This document shows, piece after piece, positions 19,845-29,934 of a DNA stretch of 64,000 nucleotides. Every line of letters begins with the position of its first letter. Within the stretch, counting starts at the first letter, position 1. Source of the stretch: Salinibacter grassmerensis (lineage in GTDB: Bacteria > Bacteroidota > Rhodothermia > Rhodothermales > Salinibacteraceae); NCBI RefSeq assembly GCF_947077765.1, contig NZ_CAMTTF010000006.1, forward strand, positions 62,001 to 126,000, read 5' to 3'. The translations under genes were made by a program, and so were the position numbers. The notes beneath the pieces were generated by a model, which worked only from the letters and a program-made list of their open reading frames with translations, made no database searches and was not told the DNA's origin.

Positions 19845-21626
19845 ATGCATCGACCCTGCGCCTCCCTCCTCACTGCCTTTCTCATGCTGCTCACGCTGGG
19901 GCTACTGGCAACCGCTTTCTCGCCCTCCTCGGGCTCGTCGCCGGAGAACACTGGGGCGGCCCAAGTCCCGGACACCTCGGTGACCCCGGCCGAACTGCCG
20001 TCGACCGCACCCGGCCCCTATCCGGACCGCATCGTGCTGAGTCACGCCGAGGATCCGGCCTCCTCCCTCAGTGTCTCCTGGCGCACCGACAGCACCGTGA
20101 CGGGCGCGAAGGCCCAGGTCGCCCTGGCCACGAGCAGTCCTTCCTTCCACACCCAGGCCCGCACCGTCGAGGCCGAAACACAGGGCCTCCACGCCCACAA
20201 AGTCACCGGTGAGCACGTGAACGCCGAGTACCATTCCATCACCTTCGATGGCCTCATGGCCGACACCCTCTACGCCTACCGCGTGGGCGACGGGACCCAC
20301 TGGAGCGAGTGGTTCCACGCTCGCACCGCCAGCCGGCAGCCCGAGCCGTTCAGTTTCGCCTACGTCGGCGACGCGCAGAACAACGTGCGCTCCCACTGGT
20401 CCCGCCTCATCCGGCAGGCCTACTCCGACGCCCCGGCGATCGACTTCATCGTTCACGCCGGCGACCTGATCAACAACGCCCACCGCAATGTCGAGTGGGG
20501 CCACTGGAACGAGGCGGGGGGCTTCATCCAGAGCATGGTGCCCAACGTGGCGGTGCCCGGAAACCACGAGTACGCGGGCTACCGCACACGAATCGTCGAG
20601 GACACCTTTGAGGTGGAGGTGGAGGCCTCCGGGCAAAAGATGACCGGAACCATCTTGGAGCCGGACGGCAACCCTGAGCCACTGGAGGCCACCACCAGCT
20701 CCGTCAACCCCTCGGCCGATGCCTACCCGGCCGGCAACTGGAACTACAACGTCGACAACGGCGAGTACGTGGGCACCCTCGAGATCGAGGGCAGTGCGTC
20801 CGGCTACCGGGCCACCCTCGTTAGCGAGGACGGCCGGGAGCTCCCTCTCCGCGACGTGGCCGTGGACGGCAACACCCTCACCGGCCACTTCATGATGGAG
20901 GTGGAGAAGGAGAGCACCGAGAAGCTGTCGATTCACTGGCACCGGCAGTTTACGCTCCCAACGAACGGCCCGGAGGGCATGGAGGAAACGGTTTACTACC
21001 TCGACCACCAGGGCACGCGCATCATCGGGCTCAACTCTGAGGCGGCTAAGATGGACGATGAGGTCCTGGCCGCGCAGACTGAGTGGCTACGGTCGACGCT
21101 CCAGGACGCGGAGCAAGACCCCGAGATCCGCTGGACGATCGCGACGTTTCACCACCCGATGTTCTCTTCCGGTGAGGGCCGCAGCAACGAGGAGCTCCGC
21201 GAGGCCTGGCGCCCGATTCTGGACGAGCACAACGTGGACCTCGTTCTGCAGGGCCACGACCACACCTATGCTCGCGGCCAGACGAAGAACCTGAAGCAGG
21301 GCGTGAGCGCCCGGTCTCCGGAGGGCGGCACCGTGTACGTCAACTCCGTCAGCGGCGCGAAGATGTACGAGATCAAACCCGACCGCTGGGAGAACTTCGA
21401 CGGCGTCGACATGGAGCGGGGCGGGGAAAACACCCAGCTCTACCAGGTGGTGCGCGTCGGCGCGGATACGATTAAGTTCCGATCCTACACGGCCACCGGC
21501 GCACCCTACGACGCTTTTGACCTTGTGCGGCCCGGCGACGGCGGCCCCAGCCGCATGATCGAACGCCCGCCGGCCAACCAGCCGGAGCGCACACACGAGA
21601 ACACGCTCGAGTATTCGCGACCGTAG
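19845..21626 (+). CDS. Secreted purple-acid-type metallophosphatase
   Basis: 593 aa with an N-terminal signal or anchor (LLTAFLMLLTLGLLATAF). A fibronectin-III-like PAP N-terminal domain (about 55-150) precedes the calcineurin-like domain. Metal-ligand motifs in order: GDAQ, HAGDLI, GNHEY, FHHPMF and LQGHDHTYARG. An insert of about 120 residues rich in beta strands sits between GNHEY and the later motifs. It hydrolyses phosphomonoesters outside the cytoplasm by family. It follows a TonB receptor on the same strand. Confidence 0.9.
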   Translation: MHRPCASLLTAFLMLLTLGLLATAFSPSSGSSPENTGAAQVPDTSVTPAELPSTAPGPYPDRIVLSHAEDPASSLSVSWRTDSTVTGAKAQVALATSSPSFHTQARTVEAETQGLHAHKVTGEHVNAEYHSITFDGLMADTLYAYRVGDGTHWSEWFHARTASRQPEPFSFAYVGDAQNNVRSHWSRLIRQAYSDAPAIDFIVHAGDLINNAHRNVEWGHWNEAGGFIQSMVPNVAVPGNHEYAGYRTRIVEDTFEVEVEASGQKMTGTILEPDGNPEPLEATTSSVNPSADAYPAGNWNYNVDNGEYVGTLEIEGSASGYRATLVSEDGRELPLRDVAVDGNTLTGHFMMEVEKESTEKLSIHWHRQFTLPTNGPEGMEETVYYLDHQGTRIIGLNSEAAKMDDEVLAAQTEWLRSTLQDAEQDPEIRWTIATFHHPMFSSGEGRSNEELREAWRPILDEHNVDLVLQGHDHTYARGQTKNLKQGVSARSPEGGTVYVNSVSGAKMYEIKPDRWENFDGVDMERGGENTQLYQVVRVGADTIKFRSYTATGAPYDAFDLVRPGDGGPSRMIERPPANQPERTHENTLEYSRP

Positions 21627-21831
21627 CGCCTGGCGGACTCTCTTTCTGATCGGGCAGACGGCCGGTACGCACCTCTGCTCACCGGCTCCCTCGGCGACAC
21701 CTAGCACTCGTCGAGGGAGCCGTGGGCTTTGGTGCACCGTCGGCGTGCCTCACAACTGCGCGTGCTCTCGCGTGAGGGCATGGGAGGAGCGCGTTCCGAC
21801 TGACTGCTAATTCTCTGATTGACGAATCACC

Positions 21832-23601
21832 ATGGTCTCCACGACTCGCTCCTCGTCGTTTTCTCTATGCCTGCTCATGCTGGGGGGGTTTCTCCTCGTT
21901 TTAGGGACCGGCTGCAAAAACGAACCTAACAAGTCCGACGGAACGGAAGACGTGTCTCCCGCCCGCCAAACGGCCTTCCGGGTGCGCTCAGACATTGACA
22001 CTGGGCTCAACGCCGATCAAGGATGGGCAGAATCCCTTGACCAATCCGCAACGCTGCCAGTCGAGCGCCCGTTTCGCATCCGGTTTGAAGTCGAAACGCC
22101 CCTGAACGCACCGTTCGTGGAGCGCTTCCGGCTGCAGTACCGGCGCAATGAAGGCCAGTGGCGCCCGGTCCCAGCCGCGGGCTTTCCCAAGGCCGCGTCG
22201 GAAGTCACGCCTCGGGTGAGCGTGGTCTCCACGCCCGCCTACAACGACCGCGCAGAGGCTACCGATCTCCTTGACGGCTCGACGGCATCGTATGCGGGCG
22301 GCACCGGCATGAGCCTCTCTGCCCAAGGCCCCGCCCTCCCGGATCGCGGGGTGCAAAGCGAATGGGAGTGGCCGCTGGTGATTCGTCGCTACGCGGATGG
22401 GGCCGTGACCAACGAGAGGGGGGACCGGTTCACATTTCGGATGGTCGATGCACAGGGCCGCCCGTTGCCGGCCAGCGATCTCCCGACCGTTACGGCGACC
22501 GTTCCGTCTCGTCTGCTGGGTGGCACCTTTCCCGAAACCCCGGGTCGCCTCGGGCCCTGGGAGGCGCCCGATGGCAGCCTGTACTTCCTCATGGAGCCGG
22601 CGGAGTCCTACAACAAACTGATGACCGTGAAATCGACCGACGGTGGCCAGACGTGGCAGGAGGTAGACGGTCCTCATCGTCCGGAAACGGGCGATCTGGA
22701 GGGCTTCGCCTCGGCTATCCACGACGGGACGATTCACATGCTCCACCAGATCGACGCCGGGGTGCTGCACCACTCGTTTCAGACGACGGAGCACCCGGGC
22801 GATCCGGACACGTGGGCCGTGCGAGACGACACGGTGGCAACGCCTGAAGAGCCGCCGGTGCAGGTCACCTCCCTTACTGCGCGGCCGGACGGTAGCCTCG
22901 TGGGAGTATACGGCGGCCCCCAACGCATCCACTACAAGATTCGCAGTCCCGACGGCATGTGGGGAACTGAGACTACGATTCCGAGCCCGACCGGAGACGC
23001 GCTTTCCGGCCCTCAAACGACGCTCGGCGCCAACGGGACAGTGCACCTGGCGTATACCCGCCGCGACGGCACCGGCTGGCATCGCCGCATTCGGCCGGAT
23101 GGCAGCCTGTCGCCTCCTACGCAGGTAACTTCCGGTCTTGGGACGGCCGAGACCGACGTTGGCTCCATCCTTCCCCTCGTGTACCTACCCGAGTCGAACG
23201 CGACGGTGATCCTGCACCGCCGCGCCTCGGGTCAGATTTGGGCGCGCCGGATGGCCGATAACGGCACGCTGAGCAGTCCAGCGCAGGTTACCGAGCGCCC
23301 GGTCGCACAGAGCGCAGTCGACTCCGACCAGGTAGGGGCCGACGCTGTCGCCATTGGTTCGTCCGTGCACGTGCTATTTATTGAGAAAGGAACCGGACGG
23401 CTCTACCACACCAGCAGCTCCCGACGAGGTGAGTGGGGCGCCGCGACCGTTCAGGTCGACAGCGCAGATGCCCAATGGGTTCGAGGGAGACCGCTCCGCC
23501 TAGGGAGCCCAACGCCCGACACGTACGGCTTTGTGTACGACGCGGGATCGAATGGCGGGTCTGGAATGAACTGGTATCACGAGGTGTCCGTGGAGCGGTG
23601 A
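21832..23601 (+). CDS. Lipoprotein with BNR/sialidase-type beta-propeller
   Basis: 589 aa. The lipobox is LVLGTGC with Cys near residue 27. After an immunoglobulin-like front part (about 55-220), repeated Ser-x-Asp-Gly-Gly-x-Thr-Trp (STDGGQTWQEV) and related blades (DGSLVGVYGGP, NGTVHLAYTRRDG, IWARRMADNGTL) mark a BNR/sialidase-like propeller. I cannot find a clear sialidase Arg triad, so enzymatic activity is not supported; glycan or protein binding at the cell surface is possible. Confidence 0.75.
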   Translation: MVSTTRSSSFSLCLLMLGGFLLVLGTGCKNEPNKSDGTEDVSPARQTAFRVRSDIDTGLNADQGWAESLDQSATLPVERPFRIRFEVETPLNAPFVERFRLQYRRNEGQWRPVPAAGFPKAASEVTPRVSVVSTPAYNDRAEATDLLDGSTASYAGGTGMSLSAQGPALPDRGVQSEWEWPLVIRRYADGAVTNERGDRFTFRMVDAQGRPLPASDLPTVTATVPSRLLGGTFPETPGRLGPWEAPDGSLYFLMEPAESYNKLMTVKSTDGGQTWQEVDGPHRPETGDLEGFASAIHDGTIHMLHQIDAGVLHHSFQTTEHPGDPDTWAVRDDTVATPEEPPVQVTSLTARPDGSLVGVYGGPQRIHYKIRSPDGMWGTETTIPSPTGDALSGPQTTLGANGTVHLAYTRRDGTGWHRRIRPDGSLSPPTQVTSGLGTAETDVGSILPLVYLPESNATVILHRRASGQIWARRMADNGTLSSPAQVTERPVAQSAVDSDQVGADAVAIGSSVHVLFIEKGTGRLYHTSSSRRGEWGAATVQVDSADAQWVRGRPLRLGSPTPDTYGFVYDAGSNGGSGMNWYHEVSVER

Positions 23602-23696
23602 CGGCGCGACACCGCTGGGGCGTGTTGCTCTACGAGATACTGTTTGAAAAAGCCGGGATGGGGTGGCCTGTCCCAAACAGCAGCTCCCCCCGACGG

Positions 23697-24737
23697 CTAT
23701 CCCCCGACGAACAAAAGCCCGAACGCCCCGAAGTAGAGCACCAGCGCCAGGAAGCTCTCGAACCCGATCCCGAATGCCCCGCGGCGCTCCCGGCGCAACA
23801 GGCCCATCAGCAGGATGCCGGCCAACAAAAGCGTAAGGGCAATGATGAACACCTGCTGCTCGGTCATGGCATGGTAGATTGACCCCTCCTGGTAGCCGGC
23901 GTCCGAAAACGCCACGAACAGGACGTCGAAACTATTGCCTCCGATGATGCCCCCGACCGCCAGGGTCAGGGCCCCGCGGCGCACTGCCGCCACCGACGTG
24001 ACCAGTTCCGGAAGCGAGGTAGACACGGCCGTAAATAGCCCGCCGACGATCCCTCCGGAGAGGCCTGTTCGGGCGGCCACCTGCCCCCCAGTCTTCGCGA
24101 TCACGTATCCCGCGACACCGACGACGAGGGACAGGGCCAGAAACTCCGTCCAGAGCTTCGGGAGGGAGGCGGCCTCGCGGTCCTCCTCTTCGGTGTCCTG
24201 GCGGGTCTTGTCGGTTTGTCGTGCCATCCAGTACGGAGTCGACCGCGCCTCCGCCACGAGATGAATGCCGTAGAGGTAGCCCGCGACCAAGAGCACGGAG
24301 GCAGGGTGGATCCCAAGCAGGTCGATCTCTGGGCCTGCCATGCCGAGCAGGGGAATGGCCAGAAGGGTCGACAGCAAAGCGCCCTGCAGGAGGTTCTCGA
24401 CGGAGGCGGCCGCGTGTTCGAGATTCGCGGGCCGGTAGGCCATGTCGGCCACCGCAAGGAAGACGGTCTGGGCGGCGATCCCACCAATCGCGTTGCTGAT
24501 GGCCAGGGACGGAAGACCGTCCACCGCAGCCGTCACGGACGTCGTGATGCCGGCAATGGAGGTGGCGCTCCCGAGCAAGACGGCCCCGAAGATTGCTTCC
24601 CCCAGACCGGTCTCATCAGCGAGGCGGTCGGCGGCCCGGGTCATCCGTGTCCCTACCACGGCGACGAGGAGGGCTGAAGCCCCAAACGCAACAGAGATAA
24701 ACGGGAGCGAGAGCCTGTCCCAGGCAATAATCTCCAT
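23697..24737 (-). CDS. CaCA-family cation exchanger (Na+/Ca2+ antiporter-like)
   Basis: 346 aa, ten or so membrane helices. Two alpha-repeats are clear: GLGEAIFGAVLLGSATSIAG with a following AISNAIGG, and GLSGGIVGGLFTAVSTSLPE with GGIIGGNSFD. The second repeat keeps the Glu of the family (SLPELVTS), while the first has Ile-Ala-Gly where Pro-Glu is usual, an oddity that may change ion selectivity. An acidic loop (TEEEDREA) separates the halves. Inner membrane. Its start faces the 3' end of the alkaline phosphatase gene on the same strand. Confidence 0.8.
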   Translation of the reverse strand: MEIIAWDRLSLPFISVAFGASALLVAVVGTRMTRAADRLADETGLGEAIFGAVLLGSATSIAGITTSVTAAVDGLPSLAISNAIGGIAAQTVFLAVADMAYRPANLEHAAASVENLLQGALLSTLLAIPLLGMAGPEIDLLGIHPASVLLVAGYLYGIHLVAEARSTPYWMARQTDKTRQDTEEEDREAASLPKLWTEFLALSLVVGVAGYVIAKTGGQVAARTGLSGGIVGGLFTAVSTSLPELVTSVAAVRRGALTLAVGGIIGGNSFDVLFVAFSDAGYQEGSIYHAMTEQQVFIIALTLLLAGILLMGLLRRERRGAFGIGFESFLALVLYFGAFGLLFVGG

Positions 24738-24957
24738 AAGACAATAGTCCCCACAGAGCAGTAGGCTTTACAGAGCGGCACCGCAAGGAGAGAGCAAAGC
24801 GACCTGTCGGACACAGCCAGCCAGGAATAGCCGGCTGCAAACGGCCTGCGGGAGTGTCCTGTTAGAAGGCGAAAGGTCGTTTCCAGGAGCACTCTTCTCG
24901 GGCGCTAGCCCCCCTGGACATTGGTCCCTCCGGGCGTGGGTCCATCTGGGCAGTGGC

Positions 24958-26427
24958 TTACTGGGTCTCCCGCCCCGCTCGCAGCGTGCCGGTGAGCGCC
25001 TCTAGGTCCACGTTCATGAGGTTTGCGAGCTTTCGGGCAATGGCGGTATTGTCGTGGTGGCCGACAAAGGCGTTTGCACCCGGCCCGTAGGCGTAGAGAT
25101 TCACGTCGACCGCCGTGTGGGCGTGGCTCGTCCATCCGACCAGGGCGTGCCGGTTGACAAGTGGAGAGACGGCGTTTCCGACGGCGTAAGGCCCCTCGAC
25201 CTCCATCAGGTTGGAGACGATCTCCGTCGGCACGTCTTGAATGCCGGTCAGACGGGTCAACGTGCCCTTAATGCGCTTCCGCTTGACAGAAGAGCTTGCT
25301 CCGGCGGAGCGAATCGAACGGACGCTGTCTGCGATGGCGCCGCTGGAGGCCTCGACACCGGCCAGCTTCTCTGGGCTCCAGGAGTAGATTCCTTCGCCAT
25401 TGCGGTTTCGCCCCAGCGTGAGACCACCGGTCTCGTGGTCCGATACGATCACCACGAGGGTGTTGTCGTCTTCGCGGGCGGCCTCCAGCGCGCTCCTGGT
25501 CGCCTGATTGAAGGCCTGAATGTCTCGGAGATGAGAAGCAGCGTCGTTGCCGTGGCCGGCATGATCGATCCGACTGCCCTCGACCATCAGAAAGTACCCG
25601 TCCTGGCTACTGGAGAGCCGGTCGATGGCGGTTTCCGTCATCGCCGCGAGGCTGGGTTGGCGCGTGTGGCCACGGTCGATCTCGTATGCCATGTGCCCCG
25701 GGCTGAACAGGCCCAGAAGGCTCTCCTCTTCTGCTTGGTTTTCTTCTGCCTGATTCAGTTCGCTCGCCGTCTGGACTACCTCATAGCCCCGATCCTGGGC
25801 CACCTGCAGGAGGTCGAGGCCGTCCTCGCGGTCACTCTCCTCGGCCGACTGCGGTAGGAAGTGTCGCCGTCCCCCACCCAGCATGACCTCGATGTCTTTG
25901 CGTAGCTGCTGGCGAGCGATGCGGTTTTCCTGGTCGCGGTCCGGCACGTGGGCCGAGAATACCGCCGGGGTGGCGTGGGTGAGTCGGCTTGTCACAACGA
26001 GCCCAGTGGACATCCCGCGCCGCTCGGCCCCTTCCAGCAGCGTCGCTACGGCCTGCTGGGAGGTGTCCACAGCGACCGCTCCGTTGTAGGTTTTTGTGCC
26101 CGTGGCAAGGGCCGTGCCCCCGGCCGCCGAGTCTGTGATGTAGCTGTCGGAGGCGTAGGTGCGGATGCTTCCTACCTGGAGGCTATCGTAGGGAAGTTCC
26201 TCCTGGCCGCGGCGCCACCGGAGGTAGTCCCGCGCCATGGTCACGCTGGCCGGCCCGAAGCCATCGGGGATCATGAGGATAACGTTCGGCGCCTCCTCGG
26301 GCGCAGGGGCGTCCGGGGCGGTCTGCGCCGGGGCTGGACGGACCAGGAGCAGACAAAGGCCAAGGACAGTGAAGAGCAAGGAAGTCGTAGAAAGCAGGCG
26401 GGACGTAGGTGGGCGCACCAGGTGCAT
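24958..26427 (-). CDS. phoA: Alkaline phosphatase, PhoA family
   Basis: 489 aa from the ATG at 26427, which gives a clean signal peptide ending VRPAPAQ; an in-frame ATG at 26502 would add 25 residues in front of it. Motifs: first Asp in MIPDGFG, nucleophile Ser in ITDSAAGGTALATG, metal ligands in RIDHAGHGNDA, VSDHETGG and TSHAHTAVD. The position two after the catalytic Ser is Ala and no E. coli-type Arg follows directly, as in many Bacteroidota enzymes. Periplasmic or secreted phosphomonoesterase; with the PAP-type enzyme nearby it suggests scavenging of organic phosphate. Confidence 0.9.
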   Translation of the reverse strand: MHLVRPPTSRLLSTTSLLFTVLGLCLLLVRPAPAQTAPDAPAPEEAPNVILMIPDGFGPASVTMARDYLRWRRGQEELPYDSLQVGSIRTYASDSYITDSAAGGTALATGTKTYNGAVAVDTSQQAVATLLEGAERRGMSTGLVVTSRLTHATPAVFSAHVPDRDQENRIARQQLRKDIEVMLGGGRRHFLPQSAEESDREDGLDLLQVAQDRGYEVVQTASELNQAEENQAEEESLLGLFSPGHMAYEIDRGHTRQPSLAAMTETAIDRLSSSQDGYFLMVEGSRIDHAGHGNDAASHLRDIQAFNQATRSALEAAREDDNTLVVIVSDHETGGLTLGRNRNGEGIYSWSPEKLAGVEASSGAIADSVRSIRSAGASSSVKRKRIKGTLTRLTGIQDVPTEIVSNLMEVEGPYAVGNAVSPLVNRHALVGWTSHAHTAVDVNLYAYGPGANAFVGHHDNTAIARKLANLMNVDLEALTGTLRAGRETQ

Positions 26428-27224
26428 CGAAAGTTGGTGTGTCGAAAAGCGAGTTTGAGCTTTAAAGAGGACTACAGAATTTATCAGAGACAGCCCCCAC
26501 AAACAAACTGGCTCTCGCGGCCCTGGAGCCTACACCCGGGAATCGCGGGTGGCAGGAGGTCTGTTCCGCGAGGAATCACATTCCGCCGTATTGTCTAATC
26601 GGCTCGCGCGCGTCAGAACTGCATCTTACCGGTTGGCGTCTGGCCCCGGCTCATCGCCAGTTGCAATGGGGGGCTGTGCCTTCTCTAACACCAGATCACT
26701 GACAACCAGCATGGACCAACCCCCACAACTGTGCAGATGCCCCACCATTTCCGGCGTCGCCATGTAGGAGCGACTGTCTTCCAGGCGGTGTGCCAGACAG
26801 CTTCTCGGTAGAAGGCCCGACCTGCTCAAACGACCTGTGCAGTGAACGTACCTAGCCAAGTGCCCCCTCCACGTCACCGCCCAGTTCAGCACCTCAGCCA
26901 GCCGTCGCAGCCCCATCAGCGGTCGCTATCACGAGGATGTTTTGCGCTAGAAGGTGTAGCAAGAGGGCGTAGTTCTCAGTCAGGGTCAGACCGCCACTAC
27001 GATGGAGCAGCCATCGGCCTGCGGCAACAGGTATGGCGACGACTGCACATAAAAACTGATCTGAATAGCCATGAAATGAGCGGCCCAGAACCGATTTCCG
27101 CTGTTCGCACCGGCCGAGGCGACATCCGTCGTAAGGAAGAGATCGGTTGCTCTAGTCACTTCATCCGTCTACGTGTCTGGGCCGAAGGTTAAAGACCTGG
27201 AGGGTCTCGCTTCTCTTCCGAGGC
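26428..27224. other. Gap with no supported gene
   Basis: Upstream region of the phosphatase plus about 600 bp without a convincing ORF. No repeats or RNA genes are seen. Confidence 0.45.
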
Positions 27225-28820
27225 TCACTGGTGCCCATTCCGGGCTTCAGGTCTCTGCCGATTGGAGGTTGAATCGAACGTACCGTCCCCCGATGGATCC
27301 TGCCGAGTTTCTTGGTGGATTTTGAACGCCTGAACCCGCCGCTGAAGCTTGGTGGTTACTTCTTGAAGGCGCTCTGAGGTGCTTGACACTTCCGTCACGC
27401 CCTGAGCAGACTCCCGTGCAGCCGTTGAGATGGACTGAACGCTCCGGGCGATCTCTTCACTCGTGGTGGACTGCTCTTCGGAAGCGGCTGCGATCTCGTC
27501 GGCTTTTGCCTCGACCTCCTCAATTGACTGTACAATCTCTTCAAGCCTGCCGCTGGCCCTCCGGACCAGGTCGATGCCCTCCTCTGCATTGCTTCGTGAG
27601 CGCCGGGCCGATTCGACCGTGTCGTCGATCTCGGACTGCACCTCTCCGATGATTTCGGCAATTTCGGAGGTCGCCTTGTCGGTTTCCTCTGCCAGTTCTC
27701 GCACCTCCTCCGCAACCACTCCAAAACCTTGTCCAGTGTTGTCGCCTTCTTGCCCATCGCCCGCTCGCGCTGCCTCAATCGCCGCGTTTAGAGCAAGGAG
27801 ATTGGTTTGTCCTGCGATGTCGTCAATCGTCTCTACCACCTGGCTGATCTCTTCGCTGGAGACTTGGAGCCGCTCGATCCGATCGGCCGTTTCTTGAACC
27901 TCTCCCGCAATCTCTTCCATCTTCGCGGTGGCCTCCAGAACGACCTCTTGTCCGTCTTGGGCCTGCTGGCTGCCTTCACTGGCCGATTCAGCAACAGACT
28001 GAACGCTCCGGGCATTTTCGCCGATCGTCTGGTTCAGCTCCTCAACGGCTGCGGCTACCTCTTCTGCCTGCGCGGATTGCTCTTCGGCGCTAGCGGCCAT
28101 CTGCTCGGAGGAACTGTTGATCTCCTCCGTCGCCGATGCCGTGGATCGAGCTGCCTTCTGGACCTGCTCCATCGTTGAGCCCATGGTGCCTGCCGCCTCG
28201 TTGAAGCCTTCAAACAGACGCCCAATCGCTCCTTCTTGCCGGTTCGGTAGACGAACCGTGAGATCTCCTTCCGCAAGGTCATTGATTGCCCTCAGCGTCT
28301 TGTCAACGCCTTCCTGAAGACGCTCTTTCCGCTCGGCTGCCTCTCGCTCGGCCTTCCGGGCCTGCTCGGCTTCTTTCTCGGCTCGCTTTTGTGCCTCGTT
28401 TGCTTCTTCTATCGAACGCCCTAAATCCGCCGCTACTTTCTCGAAGGTGTCGAAGATCACGCCAATGCTGTCGATCCGTTCGTAATCGAAGGAGATGTCA
28501 TAAGATCCCCCTTCGACCTCAATGACCTTCTCGTTCATCTTCCGGAGAAGCCAGTACATTTCGGCATACACCATGAACCCGGTAATGGCCACGCCGCCTC
28601 CAGCGACGACAAAAGAGAGGTGAGCGTTCTCTATCAGATATGCGGCGGCGAACGGGAATCCGATCACCGAACAGACCGGTCCCGCCAAGAGGACCCTGAG
28701 GTCCAAACGGCGCCGCAGAAAGTCCGGGGTTGCTTTTTCCAGTGCCGTGGCGAGTGCGCCAAAACTGTACAACGCTTTCGAGATGATTCCACCTTTGCCC
28801 TCAGTTTTCGTATCGCGCAT
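27225..28820 (-). CDS. Methyl-accepting chemotaxis protein without a large sensor domain
   Basis: 531 aa. Two membrane helices (about 45-65 and 70-95) are separated by only a few residues, so there is no periplasmic ligand domain. Then come a long charged coiled coil, a HAMP-like segment ([13 protein letters not shown]) and the signalling hairpin with [17 protein letters not shown]. The hairpin tip differs from the canonical ARAGE-x2-GRGFAVVA form: about ten residues ([10 protein letters not shown]) sit between ARAG and GFGVVAEEV. It probably senses cytoplasmic or membrane signals and controls CheA; no che genes are nearby. Confidence 0.9.
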   Translation of the reverse strand: MRDTKTEGKGGIISKALYSFGALATALEKATPDFLRRRLDLRVLLAGPVCSVIGFPFAAAYLIENAHLSFVVAGGGVAITGFMVYAEMYWLLRKMNEKVIEVEGGSYDISFDYERIDSIGVIFDTFEKVAADLGRSIEEANEAQKRAEKEAEQARKAEREAAERKERLQEGVDKTLRAINDLAEGDLTVRLPNRQEGAIGRLFEGFNEAAGTMGSTMEQVQKAARSTASATEEINSSSEQMAASAEEQSAQAEEVAAAVEELNQTIGENARSVQSVAESASEGSQQAQDGQEVVLEATAKMEEIAGEVQETADRIERLQVSSEEISQVVETIDDIAGQTNLLALNAAIEAARAGDGQEGDNTGQGFGVVAEEVRELAEETDKATSEIAEIIGEVQSEIDDTVESARRSRSNAEEGIDLVRRASGRLEEIVQSIEEVEAKADEIAAASEEQSTTSEEIARSVQSISTAARESAQGVTEVSSTSERLQEVTTKLQRRVQAFKIHQETRQDPSGDGTFDSTSNRQRPEARNGHQ

Positions 28821-29296
28821 GGTCTAGAGAGACGAGGCACATGATCTGTGAAGTGAAATTTGCCCCCGTTTTGAATCATCGACCTTTTGGGGCGCGCGTT
28901 TAAACCAGTCCGTGACCTCCCTGGCTGCTTCTTTCCAACTCTGCCCGATCAAACTCACGTATTTCGGGAGCAGACTGTCCTCCGGTAGCTCCAAATTGGA
29001 GAACACGGTGCCGGTACCCTCCGCAAAACCGACAGGTCGAGGTCAAGGGCGTGCAGACCCTGTGTCTCATATTCACCGTGAGGGCCGGCTCTGTCTCATC
29101 GGCCGCCTTGGAGAGGCACGATGTCGATCCGGAGGGTGGGGTTCCCAACGCTCATCTGCCAAACGCCTGACTTCAAGCTCCGGAGCGCATTCGAGACGCT
29201 TGTCGTCGCCCAGATCTGAACTTGTCTCTTCGACCCGTGGCAGGTCGCTCGCACATGCCCGAGACGAATACCGGTCGCCTCCCCTTGAGAAGGATT
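28821..29296. other. Gap with no supported gene
   Basis: No convincing frame, repeat or RNA gene seen between the chemotaxis receptor and a small membrane protein gene. Confidence 0.45.
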
Positions 29297-29794
29297 CTAG
29301 CCGTGGAGATCTGGCGACAGCAGTTTCCACATCCCACCTCCGACCACACCGCCGACAAATCCTCCGAGCGCATCTTTCCAAGGCAGTTGCAGCAGGAGCA
29401 GCCCGCCGGCCCCAGTACCCTGCTTCAACGTGGCCACGAGCAGCGCGGCCGTCCCAACAAGCACCCCTGCCGTAAGGCTGGACACCAAAGCAACTCCATG
29501 ACGGGACAGCGAAAACCGAGCGGCCGCCCACCACGTGGTCGCCTGCCAAGCGCTCACCATCGCCCCGCCAAGCACGGCGTGGAGGAAGACCCAGCGAACG
29601 AGCGCGGGGTCTGTGAGAAATCCAGGGCTAAGGTGCTGAATGATAGCGAAGACTCCGCCGCCGAGGACACCGCCCAAGACAGCCCTCAAAACCTGGCGAG
29701 TGGGAGGGGCCGACGCCACGTGCTCCGCCGGGCGGGTCACTGAAGCCATGTCTGTTGGGGCTGTGTCCTCGTTGTTCACGTTTCGGTTGTCCAT
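29297..29794 (-). CDS. Four-helix membrane protein of unknown function
   Basis: 165 aa, ATG start. A polar N-terminal 30 residues precede four hydrophobic Gly-rich segments (AVLGGVLGGGVFAII; WVFLHAVLGGAMVSA; LTAGVLVGTAALLVA; LGGFVGGVVGGGMWKLL). The Gly-x-x-x-Gly spacing suggests tight helix packing. No family is recognised. It lies between the metallopeptidase-barrel gene and the chemotaxis receptor, all minus strand. Confidence 0.6.
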   Translation of the reverse strand: MDNRNVNNEDTAPTDMASVTRPAEHVASAPPTRQVLRAVLGGVLGGGVFAIIQHLSPGFLTDPALVRWVFLHAVLGGAMVSAWQATTWWAAARFSLSRHGVALVSSLTAGVLVGTAALLVATLKQGTGAGGLLLLQLPWKDALGGFVGGVVGGGMWKLLSPDLHG

Positions 29795-29934
29795 GACAGA
29801 ATAGGGTTTGCAAAGCGTGGAAGAGAGTCGGAGGATTCTCGTGTGCTGTCTCCGAACGCCGGCCCCCTCTTCGTAGCACGAGTGCTTTTGAGACAGCCAC
29901 CCGCCCGGTCGAGCACTGTCAACTTATCAGGCCT

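Noticed and set aside
19902-21008. Long minus-strand frame opposite the PAP-type phosphatase gene
   Set aside because: It mirrors a high-GC gene with clear metal motifs on the other strand, and has no domain itself.
21988-23082. Long minus-strand frame opposite the propeller lipoprotein
   Set aside because: Arg-rich shadow of a well-supported gene.
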